Shown: in pieces, positions 25,106-38,522 of the stretch
How positions within the stretch are numbered: the first letter of the stretch is position 1
Layout: each line of letters starts with the position of its first letter
From: Struthio camelus
Lineage: Eukaryota; Chordata; Aves; Struthioniformes; Struthionidae
Length of the DNA: 64,000 nucleotides
Assembly (NCBI RefSeq): GCF_040807025.1
Contig: NC_090944.1
Location: forward strand, 111,166,238-111,230,237
Direction: 5' to 3'
The notes under the pieces: generated by a model
Seen by the model: the letters and a program-made list of their open reading frames with translations, nothing else
What the model was told of the DNA's origin: nothing
Database searches by the model: none
Translations under genes and position numbers: made by a program

Positions 25106-28100
25106 GTGTGTTGCTTGCATGAGATTATGTGTTTGCTCTTGATAACTACTATTTTTCTGAATGTAGTAATTTTTGAAAATTAATCTGTACTGGGCCACAC
25201 TGAGGGAAGTCCTTACTGAATTCAGGCTGAGGAAATTAAATTCATATGTTACCTGAACAAAAATAGATTTAAAACTCAAGAACCTTCTTTAGTGCACAGC
25301 CTTCCTTCTGCCAGTGGAAGTATAGACAAAGAATTTCCCTAATATTTCAGAGATGTAGAGTCTTGACTACACTTACTCACTCACTACACAGTTTTAGTCA
25401 AACATCAATTAGCATTTTCAAGGCGTTAAAAAGGAAAATGAAAATAAAAAATATATAGTTTTTCATATCTCTACATACTTTCAGATTTCAAGAATTCTTT
25501 CAGTTTTTAATAGACACTGCTTACGCATTCACAGTCACACTGGAGTCCATGGGATTATTTGCAGAGTAGGATTTTCTTCAAAACAGAAAGCATCAGGCTC
25601 TTGCTCTCAGCTAAATGAGTTTCACCAGACATAACCGTTTTTGCATATCATTGTAAAGGCTAGCTAGTTTGTTTGCACGAAAGGGATACGCTAACAACCA
25701 GACACTGTTTAAGTAGAACAAGGGGAAGGCAAATAAGAGGAGATATGTTTGATTACTAGAAAGAAGTAATGTGCTTGCAAGAAAGCTGCTGTGCCTGTAA
25801 AATTACATACGTTTTATAAAAAAAATTGATATTTTGCTTATGCAGTTGCTTTTCCATCTAGGCGCGCAATTGTGTGCTGAACTATTTCACATTTAAAGAT
25901 ACATAAGATGCAATAGTTGCTATTACGAAAAATACTTCTAAGTATAATTGCGCTCAGATGCCCATAAAGCAGTGTCTAAGTACGTAGCTAAAAAATACAC
26001 TATGCTTTTTAAACAAAATTTAGTGTAAAGTCTAACTCTACTAGTCTATACTTATACTATACCGTGATGTCTGAGACTGAGCTGAAAACACATATTTATG
26101 GTGAGCTAGAAAATTCACAATGAATCAATCATGAATATTTGTCCTTTCTGCAATACTTTAATTCCAGTGCCAATAAGCTATTGTCTGTAATGTACTTTCT
26201 GCCTTTTCACTGCATCTGCCAAGGATTTCAGATTAAGATCTTCTGAGTTTTTGATTTCATTCACCCAGCTGCTGGAAGTGAGGAAGTTTAGCACTCAGGG
26301 AATTGATCATGAAATGCAGGGACCTGAAACTAACTCTCTAAAACCTCTCCTCTATTCCCACCACTAAGCTCCAAAACAGCTCTGTAGAGTCAACTTTCTG
26401 CTCATGGACTACATAGTTCTCTTTTACAAAGTATAACATCTTCAGCAGAAAATACTGTGCAAGTCTCCCCACAAAATAGTCAGTAGTCTCCAGGTTAGGA
26501 TATTTACCTGTGGCAGGAAGAACCAAGGCTCAATCCTTGCTCCAAATCAGAGCATCTGACCTGAGACCTGCATCTGAATCTTCCATAAACTAGAGCACTA
26601 AATTTGTGAGCAAAAGTTTTATATTACCATGAAAAAAGACAAATAAAAAAACCAAAACCACCTTTAGTGAAGGTAACTTCTTGTAGACTTTCTCATTCCT
26701 ATAATTCCTAGATACCTTCCCAAATCTGGACTGAGTCAGAGGGAAAAGATTCAGTTAAAAGATGATGCCACATTCCTCATTTCAGCCAACAGCTGGACAC
26801 ACAGTAGCCCAGAAGGTAAAGCAGAAAGAGATGTAATCACCTGGCCTCAGAGAGTACCTGTTTTAGGATGTTTAGGATGTTAAAGGCTGTGCGAAGGCAG
26901 GAGCAGCTGCTGAAGAGCGTACCACAGCTCACTGGCCTCAGATCACACACCAAGGCAAGAAGCTGTAGAACTGAGCAGGCACAAACTTTTATTTGGAGCG
27001 CTCAACATGAGCTGTAGGCATAAGAGTCACTGTTATAGCCATATCCCTGCTCTGCGCTGATCTTAGGAAGTTAAGTTAGACTAGAATCAAAGTGAACTAC
27101 GCTTCTCTGCACATTTTAAATCAAAATCTTAAGCAAGTTCTCCCCAGACTAAACCATTTGGTAGCAAGAACGACTTTTTCCTCTGTGTATTTGTGTAGCA
27201 CTCACTACAATGCATTCTTAGTCTGTTGCTGAGCTCACAGGCACTGATACAATAAAAGAGTAATTGAAGGTCACAGCAAATTTAATTGGAGTCAAGTCTG
27301 TAACGTATGCTTGGAGTGCTTGTACTCCTTATCCGCTAGCCCACAGAACACGATCTGTAACTTAAAATCTGAGGCACTGTTTAAGGGCTCAGATGTACTG
27401 CAGTAACAGCTCTTCCCTGTGAAAATGCAAGAGACAGTTCATGCCAGAAGGACAGAGGGATCCCATCTACCCAGCATACACAGCAACACTACCTACTAGG
27501 GTCAGGTATGTCTGCAAGACACCACCTTAAAAATTGTGGAAAGAGAAGAACTGAGGATATGATTTTCAAAAACAATAACAGAATCAGGAACTTAATAAGA
27601 TTTAGATTGATAACTCTCCTGGACCTTATGAAAATCCTACCTAAGAATATTCTGTGACACCTTTCTCTAGATTTGCCAGAGAAGTGAAAACTGTGAAGAA
27701 ATCTGAAATCGTAACAGGCCAATCTCCATGAACATCCTGGGCAGTTTCTGAGAAAGGGGGCCATCTCTATATCCAACAGGAGGGAAAGCTTCCAGATTAG
27801 GAAACTGAAGCCTAGGTGAAGTAAGAGTAGACATACCTCAGTTGACTTCCACTTTGCAAGCATTGGGCAGCAGAGACCCTGAGGGCTGGAGTTTGCAGAC
27901 CCTAAGTGACCTATTGTATTCTTATTGGAGACCGTAGGCTTTTGGATTCTGACTCCGGGCAAGAATAAGGGTCTGGTAACCTTGAGGGCATATTGCCATG
28001 GTTTTGTCTCTGTTGTGGCAAGAGTAAGGCAGTACTTACTTTATTTTTCCTTTTCTTTTTGACTTTGGTCTGTTAAAACATTTTACTATATCTCTGGGGA

Positions 28101-29899
28101 TCTGAGTAATCAGGGACTTTTTGTAAATTAAGTGAGTAGATAAATAGAGGCTTTTAAAGGCATTTCCCCATCATTCTTTCTAAAGGAAAGCAGGTGTTTG
28201 GCTCAAAGGGACTTGTTCTCTTGATAGTGCAGTAGGAGAGTAAAACTGCATTGTCGCCTAAAGCAAAAATAAATAACTTTAGAAAACATGAGAACCGAGC
28301 CCTTGGTAAGGAGGTGAACTGGGTGTCCACCCTCTTGAACTAATTTATAACACCAAAGATGTCAAGCGACATGCTCAATGAAGAAATGATTTGTGGCTGA
28401 GGAAAGCTTAGCAGAGATCCCAGAGGCAATTATATATTGATAGAAGTGATTGGCTGCCACACTAAGAGTGCTGTTAAGAATCTCATCTGCGAAAAGGGGG
28501 TGAGCTGCATTTTCCAACTGTGGATGCAGGTTATCCATGGCCTTTTCCAGATTGCGCAGCCCGAATGAAAGCATGCCAAGCATTTAGCCTATTTATTGGG
28601 TGTCCTTCAGAAAGACACATCAATCTCAAGAAAACGTTTCAGTACTTTAAATACATCACAAACAAAATAATATCAGCAGTCCAACTTTAGAAAGCATGCA
28701 ATAAACAACCATGGAGCTCTTCAGGCACTTGGCACAAAGTAAAACTTAACCCAAAGATTATTTAAAACTTGTGCCGGTGGCTTGTTTTACCTACCAGCAA
28801 AGCTTCATTGCCTTGCTGTTCTTCTAAGAACCCTAATTTGAGTGACCAGAGCTTGCAGTTCTCATGGGAGAGGCAAAAATGTCATAGCCAGTTCATACAG
28901 CCTATATACACCATTCCAGCATACGCATTCCATTTTAAACTGGTGGCTGCAACTTGCAGATTATACAACTAATCCCTGAGTGAGATTGTCGCTTTTTGGG
29001 TCCAATCCTCAGAGCGTGCAAATTGGTAGCTACGCTGCTTTACCTTAGCAGCTGGCCTGTTGGGTCAAGGCTATGTGACACTCTGTGTCGTCCACCTGTC
29101 CTCGTGCAGTCAGAACACCAAAGAGACATTGCAACACAGCATAGAAACATATCCTGTAATTCAGGTTGCAAGGTGTGAGCAAAAGATGTCAGTGATGATA
29201 TAAAATTGCCAGTTGTGTGATGTGGTGATTCTCCATCTATTCAAAAAAAAAAAAAAAGTTAATATTTTAAAGTTAAGGATCTAACAATTCCAGTTTACAG
29301 GGCTATAATTCAGCCTAGGGCAACATGTTGCATACAGGAGGAATTTACCCTTTGACCTGATTAGATGCTAGAATCCTCCAGTTTCATTTTACATGTGAAA
29401 CTTCACACAGCTCTGATTATGAAAGCCCTGAAGAAAAAGGCCAGAGGTGCTAGGAAGCTGGCAGGTGTGAAAAAAGTCAGAGGTAGCTGCTCCTTATATT
29501 ACTCCCCACCTCCTGAGAAACAATAGGTCAGAAATCATGTACACTTTCACGGGAAGGTTTTCTAAAGCTGAAAGGCAAAGAAAAGAGAAATACCTGATGT
29601 CTGAATCCTATCTGTGCCTATGAAAATCCTCTCTTTGTCTGGAGCTAACACAACACTTGAGAACCTAATGAAACATAGATTTTAATTATGATATTCCCAA
29701 AGGAAATTACTCACAAAGTTCTTTTTATTGCTATTGAGAGTAACTCATTTTCTAATGATGTTGAACAATAGCACAAAAAAAGGTAATTAATATGGATGTT
29801 AGTACAGAAACGGAAGAAAAGCTCAGAGTTAAATGCATGCAAGTTGAGGGGCACCAAGCAACCTTCATACAAAAATGGTGAACGTCTTTTACTACATCT
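25106..29899. other. Non-coding stretch without supported genes
   Basis: The interval contains a 157-codon minus frame at 27489-27962 and a 74-codon minus frame at 28362-28583. I examined both and found no recognisable domain and no good splice flanks. An A15 run lies at 29243-29257. A short motif near 25550-25580 may be another trace of the old palindromic repeats. Confidence 0.5.
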
Positions 29900-30830
29900 A
29901 GTGTATCAGTACTACATGACAGGAGCACAGCAAACCTAGTCCCTATATTTCAGAATGGGAAAAGAGTAATTTCAGCAATTGCAGGTCCTGCCTTGGGCTA
30001 TTACGCAATAATACACATTAACTTGGGAGGAAGAAATAAGGTCAAAATAAAGACTATTAAAGATAAAAGGAAAACAGGATAAAACATGTGCCAAAGGTTC
30101 AGATGTGCCAAAGGTAGATGTGACATACTACCTCTTCAGCACTACTTGATAAAATACTTCATTGTCTAAATGAAGAAGGAAATTATCTGGTTTTCAGGAA
30201 ACCACTAGATCTGGTACCAAAAGAAAAAATTAGTTTAATACAGAAAAGACAGATATGAGTACCAGAACTTCAATATGCAAAGAAATTGAATCACAAATGA
30301 TCACGGCAAAAGGAGACCTGAAAGACTGAAATGTTACGAGATGAGCACCTTAAAATCTGGAACAGATTTTAATACTTTCATTAACGATCTCGGTAACAAG
30401 CAATAGAAATGTGCTAATGAAACTTACTGGTCATGTCAAGCTGGGAAGCCTTGCCCACGCTGAGGAAGATAGGTGTATTGCACAGGGATAATCTTAACAG
30501 GATTCAGCTGCACAGAATGCAACTCCATACACAACAAGGGAAAAAACTGAATTTCTGTTACAAGCTCAGAGACCACGGTTTAAGTGACAAAGGAGGAGAA
30601 TGACCATAGGACTTTATTTGGTCACAATCAGCACTTAAACAGGCAAATGAGACCTCAAGAGGCTGCAGGACAGGTAGAAAAGGGAATTACTAAAACTATT
30701 GCTCAGTGCCCTGGTAAGAATTCCCCTCAGGCTGTGCGTATAAATTCTCCTAACCAATATCCAAGAAAGGTAAATTCAGACTAGAAAATGTAGGCCAAGA
30801 GGGGCTTGAATGAGCTTAATTAGTATGCTA
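29900..30830 (+). mobile_element. Ancient CR1-type LINE ORF2 (reverse transcriptase) 3' fossil
   Basis: Read on the plus strand, successive blocks follow in correct order the 3' half of a CR1-clade ORF2. AACATGTGCCAAAGG and CAGATGTGCCAAAGGTAGATG lie near 30085-30120. TTTTCAGGAAACCACTAGAT and CTGGTACCAAA are near 30194-30220. CTTTCATTAACGATCTCGGT and ACTGGTCATGTCAAGCTGGG are near 30376-30447, comparable to the region where functional copies encode the 'FADD' catalytic motif. GACAAAGGAGGAGAATGACC is near 30583, and GTAAATTCAGACTAG near 30769-30783. Frames are broken by stops and indels throughout, so no protein can be made. Boundaries are approximate and based on remembered family sequence, not alignment. 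Confidence 0.7.
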
Positions 30831-33800
30831 AGCAGCATAAGGAGCTGGTACAACCATGGGTGTGACTTAGAACCAGGAGAAAGAATTCCCAACTGAGATA
30901 GCAGTGAGCTTCTGGAGTGCCCTTCCAGCAGGGCAGTGCAGGCAAGAAGCCATCTGGGTTAAGATGAAGCAAATTGTGTTTACAAACAGGATTACATTGA
31001 CGCCGTTGTCTGCTATAGCAAGGGAGTGGAGTCAGTGAGCCATAACTCCCACTTTTGTTAGCATTTTCTGATAACCAGATTCTCAAACCGCACCCAGCAC
31101 TGTGGTCTGAGGTCATTGGCTGCAGCATGGAGTATCGCTCTCACTACCCAATGTGCCAGGCCATAAGCTGTAGAAGTCTAGAAATTGAACAGATCTCCGA
31201 TGTAACTCTTAATACACAGGGGATCACGGTATCTGACAACTGTATTTGTTCAGAAATTGAAAAACATAGATTTCATGGACTTTGGCTGCATTCTAACAAT
31301 TAATGCAAAACTATTTCCTTCACTGATTTTGTGATTTATTTTCCCTTCCTTGCTTTTCTCCTCTGTCATTTCCACCAGATCTTTTAATTCGATATTTTAA
31401 TCACATCAGTAGGACCTCTGGGTTTTTTTCATTCAGTGATGGAGATTATCATTTTCCTCTGGCATAAGAGACAAGAAATAACAAAGGACAAAAGGAAAAA
31501 GTTTAGTACTGAAACCAATATGCAGAGTAAACATTTAAGCAATGTAACTTGGCAACACTTAAGGTTGATGCAAACTCTATGGTTGAGGATCGTGAAGGGG
31601 TACGTTATAAGATGTTCTGATAGTAAGAATTATTATTCAGAATGATATGTAAAAGATGCTGAAATTATATTATTTTAAAAGTACTCACCCTATTTGACTG
31701 TTGTTTCATTACCTAATTAAAAAAAAATCTGTGTGTTCTAGCTCTATTTTTTTTTCCAGTCTATCCAAGCAGGCTTACAAACTTACTGAAGGAAATAACA
31801 GCTACAAAAAGCAGTGCAATGACCTTCATTACAAATAGAACAGCCTAAACATGTTTGTTCTTTTCCACTTTTTCCAGGACTTTAAAAGCCCAGCTCAAAG
31901 GAGTTGATTCACTGTGCTGCCTGTGCTTTTCATAAAACTTCCTAGCAGAAATGAATGTGGGAAAAGAATGTTCAGGATTTGCTTGGTTAAGAATCAATGT
32001 CCTAAACTAAAACTAGAAGCATGAATCTTGATCCAGTTTTTTCTTTAATCATTGGCTGCAGATGATTGCACAGAATTAATATGATGCAAAGTTAAAGGAG
32101 CTTAGCTTAATTACAGTTTCAAAAGTGTCACAGCCTTTGAAACTTCATTATCTTATTCAAAGAGAGGATTAAGAAACAGTTACTATTCTTTGTAGTGTTT
32201 TAAATACACTGGAAATCTGCTTCAAAGTGTCAAAAACTCTGCCTCAAGCCCCCTGCTCTGTTTTATATTCCACAGAGCTGTCCTGTTGTCCTTTCTAAGT
32301 ACTCAAATTTTGTGTAATAAAGAATGAACAAATGAAATAAGACACTTGTTACCAATGATATGGTTTGCTGTTTATAAGCGTGGGATTATTACTTTTACAA
32401 TTTCTTTATAAACTTTATGGGAGAGGTGGGTTTCATTTCATTTCCTAAGAATGACGAGTAAAGATAGACAGAAGAATCAATAAAAACAGGTAATCATTTG
32501 GAGGATCTTTTAAAATAAGCTTTCTGATAATTGTCATATTACCTCAGAAGTGCTAAGAAAAGTATCCTTATTCTATCAGGTTAAGTTGAGGTTTCTTGCA
32601 GCACAGCTGGGTGATTTGAACTCACTAGTTAACAATAACCACTTAAACACTGTATCTGGCTTATGGTGGTTTAGTAACTTGCTGCTTATATCTTCAGAAT
32701 GAAATAGAAAGACATATATGGGGTGAAACAAAATGCTAATTTAGTTACATGCAGTAAATAAGTAAAGTTGCATTTTCAAGATTTGTACTTTTAGAAAATT
32801 TGTAGAATTTTATGCCATCTAGACAATGAGGTAAAATTTTTACTTTTTTTCTGGGAACTAAAGGGAGGAGGCCTGATGGAAAGAATACTCTAAGGACACA
32901 ACTACCAATCCAAAAATTCAAGTCACTTCAGGAAATGTGCAATGTTCTACTATACAACATATTGCACATTCACTCATATATTCTGAGTGTAAAAACTCAG
33001 ACATGACTGATCTTTGGCAAAAATCTGTCCTCTAATTTCCACCATTTTTGACATATTAGACCCATTTCAGTCACTCTAAACCAGAGAAGATAAGACAATG
33101 TAAAGTGGGGCTTACACTAATTTCAGTATTTTGGATCAACTTTTCCTGAAATTTTCTCCATTGACAATTAATTCTAGAAACAGAAATACTGGTAAAACTA
33201 TGATAAAGGTCAAACAGAAACAGTCTGCAGCATTATTTGTAATTTTATTTGTATTTTGTTAGTGCTTCAATTTACAGTAGTTCCTTAAATGACTTGAGCA
33301 ATTGCACATGTGGAAGGCTTTCATTCTAGCCTTAAATCATACTTAGTTTTAAGATGGATAAAAAGGGATCTTCACCTCAATTTATCCAGATCAGATTTTC
33401 TTTTTTTTTTTTTTTTCCTCAGAGGACTGGATTTATTTCCGTCTCTAACTTAAACGTGGAATTTCAGTGTGAAGGTCTTAAGAACTGTCAGAGCTGCAAA
33501 GTAAATAGCATCGCCATGTTCTACTGGTTTAATAGCGTTCTACATCTGGAATTTGGTTATCACTTTTTTCCTTCTTTTCCTTTCATTTTTTTAAAGATAC
33601 CGTGCCAAAACTGCCATAGGTAGCTGGTTAAAAAAAAGTTTGAGAACTATACATAAATGTTTTTTGCTAGTAGACCCAGAAAGAAATAATAATTTGTAGT
33701 TTAATATTTGAACATCATATGTAACGCTTTTTTAAGAGGTGGAAAACTTGATTCACTACAAAAAAATTCTTTGTTCTGAAAATGACAATGCTTGTCAGGT

Positions 33801-36800
33801 ATTTCTACATCAGTGGTACTTCTTGCAAAAAATGACCAGCTGTACACAGATATATATTTTTTATATATGTTGTAGTTTGTATTTAAGGGAAAATACCCTC
33901 CTTAAGAAATCCCATTGATTTCTGTGGGCCTTACCATATTTTTTTTCGGGTGTTCCATAAAAAAGTCAGTTGTAACATAGTGACCAGCCGTGAACTTCTT
34001 AAGCTTCCATACACAATAACCAGTCTGTACTTCAAGCAAAAGCAGTGCTGGAACTAACATCTACTAATTATGTAAAAGGGAAAAATGAGAAGGCAATCTC
34101 CACTACCTCTTGGGAATGTTTCACATGGGCTGAATAATCTCGTCTCCATCAAAATAAAAGGTAGACATACTCTATTCTTTACTATCAGATAATTGGTCAT
34201 CAATATTTAGAAAATGGAGGATATTTTTACTGGTGTACTTCTGTTGGAAACAGTTAAACAGTTGGCAGCCTTTTAAAGTTTTAATTCTGTTTTAATGCTG
34301 TCTTGTATGTGACTTATGACAGAACGTCAAAGAAATGTGCTTGAGCAATCCATTCTGATGCTATCAAGACATTGCATCTAACTTTACAATACACTAATGG
34401 TTTGCAGACAACTTCACCATCTTTGTTTATTATGCAAGGAAGTGGCTGTCTTCTCATGGGACACTAGCCCATCTGTTAGACAGCCAGACGAGATCAACAA
34501 CAGAGCTGTTTTGTTAGATTAAAAATGGCTAGATCCTATTTTCTAGTATTATTTCTTGTGTCTTGCAACAATGATTGACAACACCTCACCAAACTGGGTC
34601 AAAATGATGCCAGACAGTTATAAATATACAGAAGCATAGCTACCAAATATGACAACACAACACAACTGATTTGGCAAGCTAATAAGTCTACTGCAAAACT
34701 GGATTTACTAAAACTGCATTGCAATATGGAGTGCTTAACTGAAGGAGATAATGAATTTATCAATTAAGAGATATTTTAAAGTACAGCTGGACAAGAATTT
34801 AAACAGGGCGCCATCCATAGCTAAAAATCTTGAAAGAGAAGAGTCTTTTGGCAGCAAGTGGATTTTCAAAAGCTCAAAACTCTTAACAGGAGAGTGGAGC
34901 TGCAATCACTCTGTAAAGCACCACTGACTCAGAAGAAATTATCTTCTTCATTTTCAGGAAGAAGCATGTGATGAGGAAAGTAAGGATGACCTGATCCTTC
35001 AAGGGATAACACTGAACTCCAGAACCCCAGTTTTTCTTTTTTCAGAGTGGAAAAGTTATGCAGTCTCTCTGTAACTCAGAATATCACTTGTAAAATGGGA
35101 ATACTGGTACTATTCTCAAAACAGAGGTTTTGGAGACTGTTTTAAAAGTCCAGAAGTAGAAAGCTATCAGTAATAGATCATACAAATACTTGAGAAGGAT
35201 TTATTGCAAATAACATTAAGATGACACCAATTACCAGCAGAGCAAGAAATAAAAAGATGATGTGAGATCATCTCTATAAAGACCCGATTTAAAAAGCATT
35301 TAAACACTTGCTTGTCAATTCCTATCCAGAATCATGCTTTAACTTACACTTAAATGCTTTTCTTACTAGTGATCCTTTCTTGAATAAGTATCACAGTTAT
35401 TAAAGCAGCTTTGAAAATTTTAGAAAAATCCTAAGATATAACATAACACCCTGTTACTCCCCTAATACTCCCTATTTTGAGTACGGATGTGGGTGGGGCA
35501 TTGCTACTGAAAATATTCTTAACTCATCGGAGTTTGAGCACTGTGAGTAAAGGTTTGTAGAAAAGCAGGGCAGGATGAATACCTTCTATTTTTCAACAGA
35601 CCTAGTCCAGCCCCTACAACACTTAGTCTGACTGATGCTACTTTCTCAAGAGGAAGCTAGCAGTACTGTCAAAAGTCAAACCTAATGTGCATTAGCCAAG
35701 CTGGATGCAATCTCTTATAGCATTCACATACAGTATATGAGAATTCCTGGAGAGTGAAGCTGGAGGAACCAATTCAGGAATACAGAAGAAAGATAAAAAC
35801 ACTTTCTGCAGGGCATTGAAAGCAAGGCTCGAGAGAACACCGGCACCAGCAGGGAAGTGGGCTGACAGTGCTCATCAGTTGTGGGGGCATAATCATCATA
35901 TATGAGCTGCAATGTGATGGCCTATAAGTTGCAGCTTTTCAGCTGAGGAATTAAAATCCTGACCACACAATAGCCAGCATTCAGTGGGAACTGAAGGAGG
36001 TGAAAAGAATAAGTAACTTTTCCTATCCTTCTTTCTTTCACTACATACACTACAATCCTTCTTTCCTGCTTCCAGCTACAGTGAAACTCCCTGAGTCCTT
36101 CACTCAGGACAGTTCCCAAAACACAGGCCATGAGAGAAAAAGAAGTGGAAAGAAGAGGAAGACAAACAAACAGAAGAAAGGATGTATGACAAAGGTACAG
36201 CTCCATGAGAAGCGTAGGCAAGCCAAAGGTCAGTCAAGACAGAGTATGGGACTTCCCTGGACAAGGTCAATGAGTTGTTGCTTGCTGTAAAAGTGTGTCA
36301 AGATTTGGTCTGAATTATCATCCAAAAGAAGTGTTTGGCAATGCAGGGATATTCTGTAGTTGCTATACTCAGCAGCAGGGGGTATTGGAAACCTAGAACT
36401 TGAGTGATGGATGTGGAAGAAGGAGGGTGATAAATGGGAACTGAAAGTACTCAGCTTGGCAGTAGATACTCATCTGAAACATTAAGATTTCCCCAGAACA
36501 AACAGCAGGGTCATCCATGCACTCTCCTGAACCCAGGGCTCAGCTTTGGCCTGACCCTTGCACTCCAGGAAGGTCTCTGCAACACGCTTTATCCTAGTGC
36601 TAGCAATGTGTTTTTGTGAGCACATGCTAAACTTTCACTCAGTTGCCTTTGCCGTTTTTCCTTTCTCAATGCCGTGCTCAGCTTTTGCACGCTAGGATAC
36701 AGTGTGTTGGAGCAAGGCCTTCCTAGTGGTGTGACAGCGTGAGCATACATACATGTCTCCCTCACCGCATGAAGACTTCACAATTCACTTTGCAGCTACC

Positions 36801-38241
36801 AGCCTTTTAGGTGCTCTGAGGGTACAGTGACAGCAGTCACAGACTGCTTATGGCACAAATGCATTATTTGTGGACAAAAGTAATCCACCAGATAATTAGC
36901 TTGGAGACTGCTTGCCAGCTGATCACATAGACATATTACACCATTCTAACATTCCTGAAAATTGAATTATACTTGTACATTCCTTTCTTTTACTTTATGT
37001 AAGTTGATTTTTGCATTCTCAAAGTATATTTTTAACAGTCTCTGTATTTTTGGTGCTAGCTGGATTTGAAATCATACTTGGAAGCATGTAACAGAACTGG
37101 CACAGACAGTAGTTGTTTTAGGATATAAGTACTTTTGGCATCAAGGCTTTGGCATCTCTTTCATCAGAAAACCTATTCTAAGGAATGCTGCTCTTATCTA
37201 GCAGATGTTACACAAAAGTATTTGCTTTGTCCTTTACAAAATATGGCTCAGAGCCCATATCCACTCCACAGTGGAGATAAGAGTGTTGTTTTTAAGGTAA
37301 TGAGTTGAAGTCTCTTTCCCCTTAGAAAAGCTCTTTAGGAATCTTTGACTATGAAGAAATGAGCATTTCCCGATGAGGATTTGGAATGTCGTTTGTAAAC
37401 AGTTCCCATTTGTATGCAATTTTTACTACATGAATTATTGTTTCCTTAGCTGAGAGAGCAAAGCTGGACATATAAAAGTATAATTAAAAAAATAGCTGGG
37501 CAAAACGTTTGCAAGAAATCCCTTTCGTTGCTCAGAAATTATCTACAATCAGTCTTTTGTTATGAATTCCTTCAGTACTCCTCTTTGTTAGTCACAAGTT
37601 TTGTGCAAACAAATTTCTCCCTATTCATTGCACACCAAACGCTGACTGTAAGGTTCCCTTTAGTATTTTAACATGTTCACCATTTGATAGGTTCAAGCTG
37701 TGCAATTGGGTGTCTAAGTCACATGGTATTGTTTATGTTCTCAGAATCCTTTTGCCCCTAATGATTTTCATATGGTCGAGACATAAATTTTGTTTCATGA
37801 TTAAATGAATCTTGGCTCAGAGAAGCCAAAATTAATTTTTCAGAAGCATTTTGTACAAACAGAACTCCAGTGACATAAACACATTAAAAAGGGGTTGTGA
37901 GCACAGCCAGAGTAAAAATCTATTTAGAAGATGCCAAAATGCTAGAATATTTTTCTGTCCTAACAGACCCAATAGCCTTTTTTTCTCATCAGTCCCTACA
38001 TACCATAGAGTGGCTGTAAGCTTCCTTGATTCAGTATGAGTCTATATGCAACACTTGTGTTTTAAGTAATTTAAACCTTCACAAAAAGCAATTTTACAGA
38101 AAACATGCAGAAGAATATATAATTTCACACCACTGTTTGTGCATAAATACTTCCAGGGCCAGCTGTCTGTCTGCCAACTGTATACAATAAATAATTTGTT
38201 ATTTCCACTCTCCTAGGAAAGGAGTTTTCTTTAAAACAAAC
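30831..38241. other. 7.4-kb non-coding stretch without supported genes
   Basis: I found only short open frames in AT-rich sequence. A T16 run lies at 33401-33416. Possible weak traces of old repeats occur near 33060-33120 and 33910-33930. No exon-like block with both splice sites was convincing here, although the 3' part of a putative minus-strand gene would have to continue through this region. Confidence 0.5.
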
Positions 38242-38409
38242 CTTCACAATATGCGTTGTTTGCTACCATTTCAAGGCCTGCTACACCAATGGAAAAGAAT
38301 GTGCTAAATGTAGCATTATCATGCAGGTCAGGCAGGGCAGCCCGGTACACATTTTCCCACAATCTCTGCTCATTAACATCTAGTTCCCCCATTGTGCAGA
38401 TTTTTGGCT
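38242..38409 (-). CDS. Putative internal coding exon, protein unknown
   Basis: The minus strand shows an acceptor with a good pyrimidine tract (TTTTTCTTCTCTGCTCTGAT then GGAACAG) at 38410. A 168-base block open in one frame follows, then a donor-like GAAG followed by GTTTGT. Both boundaries are phase 1, so the exon is symmetrical. The 55 encoded residues include CTMGELDVNEQRLWENVY and a possible N-glycosylation site (NAT), with many GNN codons as in real genes. I do not recognise the protein. Against it: the donor is weak, and the opposite strand is also open here (38256-38483) with its own splice-like sites. It could be the downstream neighbour of the candidates at 40211-40265 or 48342-48394. 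Confidence 0.35.
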
Positions 38410-38522
38410 CTGTTCCATCAGAGCAGAGAAGAAAAATGTTTACAATATGCAAACTTGGAGGGACAAAAAAAAAAGGGCTTTGAAATGTCAGTCCTTTGGG
38501 ATGAAAAGTTTCAAAGGGGAAG

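Noticed and set aside
27489..27962. 157-codon minus-strand open frame
   Set aside because: Hydrophobic stretches come from AT-rich sequence. No family resemblance or splice sites. I considered an LTR-element relic but saw no supporting terminal repeats.
28362..28583. 74-codon minus frame with protein-like composition (MLGMLSFGLRNLEKAMDN...)
   Set aside because: A stop lies immediately upstream, and no convincing donor occurs inside or at the end. It could be a decayed exon or pseudogene fragment, but evidence is insufficient.
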